Origin: Candidatus Omnitrophota bacterium
Lineage (GTDB): Bacteria; Omnitrophota; Koll11; Gygaellales; Profunditerraquicolaceae
Reading direction: 5' to 3'
NCBI GenBank assembly: GCA_028717765.1
Contig: JAQUNE010000092.1
Span: 1 to 6,090, forward strand
DNA: 6,090 bases
Positions 4,271-6,090 of this stretch are shown one piece after another. The translations under genes and the position numbers were made by a program. Each line of letters starts with the position of its first letter. Within the stretch, counting starts at the first letter, position 1. The notes beneath the pieces were generated by a model, which was given only the letters and a program-made list of their open reading frames with translations, was not told where the DNA came from and searched no databases.

Positions 4271-5080
4271 TTACTTATACTTCAATACTACATTCTCAAT
4301 TAAATCTTCAATGAAGTTTACAACCTTTGATTCATGGATAAATATATCGGAAGGGTGAGCACAGGTATTACGTATATCTAACTTTTCCTTCAGTATTTTA
4401 CACGCCCCAGGAGTTATTGCTCCCGACGATCTCATAATCTCTATAAATATACTTTCTTTCATGTCTTCAAAATTATCTTTTGTATTTATCTGATGCAACC
4501 TATTAGCATCAGGTCTCCTTAATAAGGCTATGTTAAACTCTGACTTTTTATTAGCTATAATGAATTCTTGCATAAAATCCATAACAAACAGCCATGTCAT
4601 AATTATTGAAGCTCTTTTAAGACCTCTTTCAGCGCAAGTGATAGCTTCTCCTAAAAATATTCTTTGATTTTTATCCAAAATTTTTGGAAGGAGGTTTTTT
4701 AACATCTCCGTTCCCCTTTGGATTTGCGGCTCATCTTTCAAGTAATGTTCAGCTTCATCCAAACCGTGCAATGACAATGAATATCTGCCTTTCTCAATGA
4801 GCAATAAAGGGGAGGTTTCGCCATCTGACAACTCTTTTAATTTCTCTTCTAATTTATCAGGAATATGTAATTTTGATTTTTTGAAAGTATTCTGCAGTAT
4901 TCGAGGAGTAAAACCAGTAGAACCGCAAGAACGCATGTAATACCCGAGTAATACTATATGCGCCCTTTGCTCTAAACGGAGGACATTGGGAACGGAACGG
5001 ATGAAGCTTTCACTATCCTTGACAGCATCCAACATGTTATTTGCTAGAAACTGGCATAGCTGAAACGGCGTCTTCACCAC
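4271..5080 (-). CDS. HEPN-domain protein (putative RNase), second gene of a two-gene operon
   Basis: This protein of up to 269 residues falls into two parts. Residues about 1-120 look like a helical region plus a winged-helix-like unit (GFTPRILQNTFKKSK..., then KGRYSLSLHGLDEAEHYL). Residues about 137-266 look like a HEPN domain. A first long helix contains GEAITCAERGLKRASIIMTW (144-163), followed by LFVMDFMQEF. The diagnostic DIRNTCAHP gives the R-x4-H catalytic pattern (R237, H242), followed by a last helix. HEPN proteins are often metal-independent RNases in defence and toxin-antitoxin systems; others only bind ligands. The family is unnamed to me. The longest frame starts at GTG 5078-5080, overlapping the upstream gene by 44 bases. 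An alternative is ATG 5033-5035 (254 residues), one base after the upstream stop (TAACATG), which suits reinitiation. Neither start has a clear Shine-Dalgarno sequence, so translation is probably coupled. Confidence 0.68.
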   Translation of the reverse strand: MVKTPFQLCQFLANNMLDAVKDSESFIRSVPNVLRLEQRAHIVLLGYYMRSCGSTGFTPRILQNTFKKSKLHIPDKLEEKLKELSDGETSPLLLIEKGRYSLSLHGLDEAEHYLKDEPQIQRGTEMLKNLLPKILDKNQRIFLGEAITCAERGLKRASIIMTWLFVMDFMQEFIIANKKSEFNIALLRRPDANRLHQINTKDNFEDMKESIFIEIMRSSGAITPGACKILKEKLDIRNTCAHPSDIFIHESKVVNFIEDLIENVVLKYK

Positions 5081-5501
5081 TCATGGTTAACTGGTATCTC
5101 CCATGACTCAACTTATTAAGCAAGCCTTGTTTAACGGCAAGTGTATAATAGGCTCCTTCTATTGGTTTTACTTTAGCCATTCTAACAGTAGTAGCAATAT
5201 CTTTCTTGCTAAATTCAGCTAAAGATCTATATTCATCCAAATATTTAGCAAATACTATAAGGTATTCTGTCCTGCCATTCGGTTTCTTTTCTCTGACATA
5301 TTCAGCCGGAGTCATATCCCTTTTTGGTTTAGTTACAAAAACCTTTCCTGGGAGGCCTGGCTTACCTTTTGACTCGGCTAGGGGCTGCTTTGTAATCCCT
5401 TGATTATCAAGGAAAAGCTTAAGATATGCATCTATAAACTTCGCCTCACCTTCTAATTCTATTTCGTTCTCTCCGATTTTTAATCTTAACTTTTCGCTCA
5501 T
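5037..5501 (-). CDS. Small winged-helix-like protein upstream of the HEPN gene
   Basis: I do not recognise a named family for this 154-residue protein. The first 32 residues (LRLKIGENEIELEGEAKFI..., then AYLKLFLDN) look like a short beta hairpin plus helix. A proline/glycine/lysine-rich linker follows (about 35-65). Residues about 65-145 read as a winged helix-turn-helix: MTPAEYVREKKPNGRTEYLI, then AKYLDEY, SKKDIATTVRMAKV, GAYYTLAVKQGLLNKL and the wing HGRYQLTMSGEDAV. A DNA-binding or partner-binding regulator is the natural inference. The ATG at 5499-5501 has a strong GGAGGAG seven to eight bases upstream. The gene overlaps the HEPN gene start and is first in the operon, the position often held by an antitoxin or regulator. 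Confidence 0.65.
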   Translation of the reverse strand: MSEKLRLKIGENEIELEGEAKFIDAYLKLFLDNQGITKQPLAESKGKPGLPGKVFVTKPKRDMTPAEYVREKKPNGRTEYLIVFAKYLDEYRSLAEFSKKDIATTVRMAKVKPIEGAYYTLAVKQGLLNKLSHGRYQLTMSGEDAVSAMPVSSK

Positions 5502-5542
5502 TATCTCCTCCTTTTCAGTTGTACTAATTTCTAATATTTCAC

Positions 5543-5582
5543 AAAAAAATAATAGGACAGTTCTATTTTCTAGAAACCGTCC
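5543..5582 (-). repeat. REP-like palindrome in the HEPN operon leader; possible attenuator
   Basis: GGAC(5555-5558) pairs with GTCC (5579-5582), continuing with GTT/AAC and CTA/TAG around a five-base loop, with one mismatch and one bulge. On the minus strand the stem is followed by TATTATTTTTTT, so it also meets the description of an intrinsic terminator. It lies between the operon promoter and its first gene. The GGGACGGTT edge resembles REP-type palindromes linked to IS200-like transposases. Confidence 0.5.
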
Positions 5583-5629
5583 CTCAAATTGCGACTCTGG
5601 TGTATAACAATGTCCTGACTATTGACCTT

Positions 5630-5657
5630 ATTCTACTCCTCTCAATTTCCTTGTCAA
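5630..5657 (-). promoter_or_regulatory. Promoter of the winged-helix/HEPN operon
   Basis: TTGACA (5652-5657) and TAGAAT (5630-5635) are 16 bp apart on the minus strand. Transcription from here would give a leader of about 120 nt that includes the REP-like hairpin. Confidence 0.55.
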
Positions 5658-5675
5658 TGGCTGGATTCTACTTTT

Positions 5676-5840
5676 CGCGGGTGACGAGGCGCGATTCGAG
5701 CAGGACGTAAAGGCGACGAGCGGGCACGGATGCCTAGCTATAACGAAGGCTGGCAGAGCGAGTAAGCCGATTCGAGCGAGCTTTTCCACGCTGGGGAAAA
5801 GCGAGCGTTCCTGCGAGAACGCACCTCGGCAGGACCCGCG
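5676..5840. other. GC-rich, highly foldable element of about 165 bp
   Basis: Much richer in G and C than its AT-rich flanks, this block is closed by CGCGGGT/ACCCGCG (5676-5682 with 5834-5840). Inside that is CGAGG/CCTCG (5685-5689 with 5824-5828). It also holds three local hairpins: TGCC-AGC/GCT-GGCA (5731-5755), GCTTTTCC/GGAAAAGC (5780-5802) and GCGTTC/GAACGC (5805-5822). CGATTCGAGC occurs twice (5692 and 5768). No convincing coding frame is seen. It may be a mobile structured repeat or an RNA; the strand cannot be decided. Confidence 0.5.
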
Positions 5841-5857
5841 TGGGTAGCTTTAGAAAT

Positions 5858-5915
5858 GAAAAAGGCGTTGATTGCTCAACGCCTTTTCCTCGTAGCATAA
5901 TTCGCTTTTCCAACT
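5858..5915 (-). ncRNA. Putative small RNA complementary to the adjacent tRNA-like gene
   Basis: A consensus promoter (5922-5950) and a strong terminator (5860-5887) bracket a unit of about 58 nt. Its first 28 nt contain two 13-nt blocks, AGTTGGAAAAGCG and TTATGCTACGAGG, joined by AA. These are perfect complements of tRNA-like positions 25-37 and 3-15 (6043-6076 region). The intervening D-loop part of the tRNA is skipped. The 3' part is the terminator, with a GCAA tetraloop. Both RNAs would be made from the same strand, so the small RNA would act in trans. The alternative is an inverted, partly deleted tRNA fragment left by recombination, with the signals there by chance. Confidence 0.5.
5860..5887 (-). 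terminator. Strong rho-independent terminator of the putative small RNA
   Basis: AAAAGGCGTTGA and TCAACGCCTTTT form a perfect 12-bp stem around a four-base loop (GCAA on the minus strand). On the minus strand it continues TTTTTC. The A/T arms would also allow termination in the plus direction. Confidence 0.85.
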
Positions 5916-5921
5916 ACCTAA

Positions 5922-5950
5922 AGTATATATGCCAAATAATATATTGTCAA
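5922..5950 (-). promoter_or_regulatory. Near-consensus promoter of the putative small RNA
   Basis: TTGACA (5945-5950) and TATACT (5922-5927) are separated by 17 bp. The expected start point, near 5915, coincides with the first base of the tRNA-complementary stretch. No protein gene lies between this promoter and the terminator 35 bp further on. Confidence 0.7.
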
Positions 5951-5963
5951 GTTGAATTGATGA

Positions 5964-5993
5964 GCGTAATCAGCTTTTCCGACCTGACTACGC
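5964..5993 (-). other. Hairpin in the tRNA-like gene's 3' trailer
   Basis: GCGTAATCAG and CTGACTACGC pair at nine of ten positions around a ten-base loop. Read on the minus strand, the loop is GTCGGAAAAG. That is the complement, with one mismatch, of the tRNA-like anticodon arm and a variant of the small RNA's 5' end. There is no T tract, so it is not a classical terminator. Confidence 0.5.
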
Positions 5994-6004
5994 CCATATC
6001 GTTA

Positions 6005-6078
6005 TCCCCTCGGCAGGATTCGAACCTGCATCGTCTTTTTAGTTGGAAAAGCGCATTATCCATTTATGCTACGAGGGG
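6005..6078 (-). tRNA. tRNA-like gene with non-standard anticodon loop (possible pseudo-tRNA)
   Basis: The 74-nt sequence folds perfectly as a cloverleaf: acceptor CCCCTCG/CGAGGGG with discriminator A, T8, A9, D stem GCAT/ATGC with A14, GG and A21 in the loop. It continues with anticodon stem CTTTT/AAAAG, variable loop ACGAT and T arm GCAGG-TTCGAAT-CCTGC. CCA is not encoded. The anticodon loop is CCAACTA: position 33 is C instead of the invariant U and position 37 is a pyrimidine. The triplet in anticodon position is AAC (formally valine), which is not credible for a bacterial tRNA with these neighbours. So it may be non-decoding, or a pseudogene whose stems are still intact. Its promoter would lie beyond the window. 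Confidence 0.65.
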
Positions 6079-6090
6079 ACACGATTGAAG

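Noticed and set aside
5206..5403. Plus-strand open frame of 65 codons
   Set aside because: Antisense to the winged-helix-like gene, with no signals of its own.
6040..6056. Reading the tRNA-like anticodon as TCC (Gly) or CCA (Trp)
   Set aside because: TTCCAA resembles a glycine anticodon loop, but placing T at position 33 destroys the perfect CTTTT/AAAAG stem and the spacing to the T arm.
5840..6088. Plus-strand open frame of 82 codons
   Set aside because: It reads through the terminator, the tRNA-complementary unit and the antisense of the tRNA-like gene; peptides with 'RQDSNL' are a known artefact of translating tRNA antisense. No ribosome binding site.

Overview
The window reads almost entirely on the minus strand and looks like an accessory stretch of a bacterial chromosome, about 40-45% G+C by eye. 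No gene identifies the organism. Gene content (a small lipoprotein, an RlpA-type protein, a stand-alone Smr protein, a ferredoxin-nitroreductase fusion) and hairpin repeats between genes would suit an uncultured Gram-negative lineage such as Omnitrophota. That placement is impression, not proof.

Layout in the direction of transcription, from high to low coordinates. (1) 5502-6090 has no protein gene but is dense in RNA-like signals. It starts with a 74-nt tRNA-like cloverleaf whose anticodon loop lacks the invariant U33. A trailer hairpin follows, then a near-consensus promoter, a roughly 58-nt transcription unit complementary to the 5' half of that tRNA, a strong terminator, a GC-rich foldable element of about 165 bp, a second good promoter and a REP-like hairpin. 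(2) 4271-5501 is a two-gene operon: a small winged-helix-like protein and a protein with a HEPN-type RNase motif. (3) 1907-4116 is a row of short genes: a DUF6941-type protein, an ORF6N-domain protein, a BrnT/BrnA-type toxin-antitoxin pair and a three-helix membrane protein. They are separated by gaps built from three recurring modules: a CCAAGC-stem terminator, a hairpin repeat with a conserved TAGTGAA flank, and a hairpin/Shine-Dalgarno leader. (4) 331-1796 is a compact operon: Smr protein, RlpA-like protein, ferredoxin-nitroreductase. (5) 1-253 is the start of a small lipoprotein gene cut by the window edge.

The part most deserving a second look is the 5858-6078 locus. A tRNA-like RNA and a separately promoted, separately terminated RNA complementary to it lie side by side, just upstream of a HEPN operon. 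HEPN RNases are known to attack tRNAs and other RNAs, so a regulatory or decoy link is conceivable. The sequence shows the complementarity and the signals; the function is inference.
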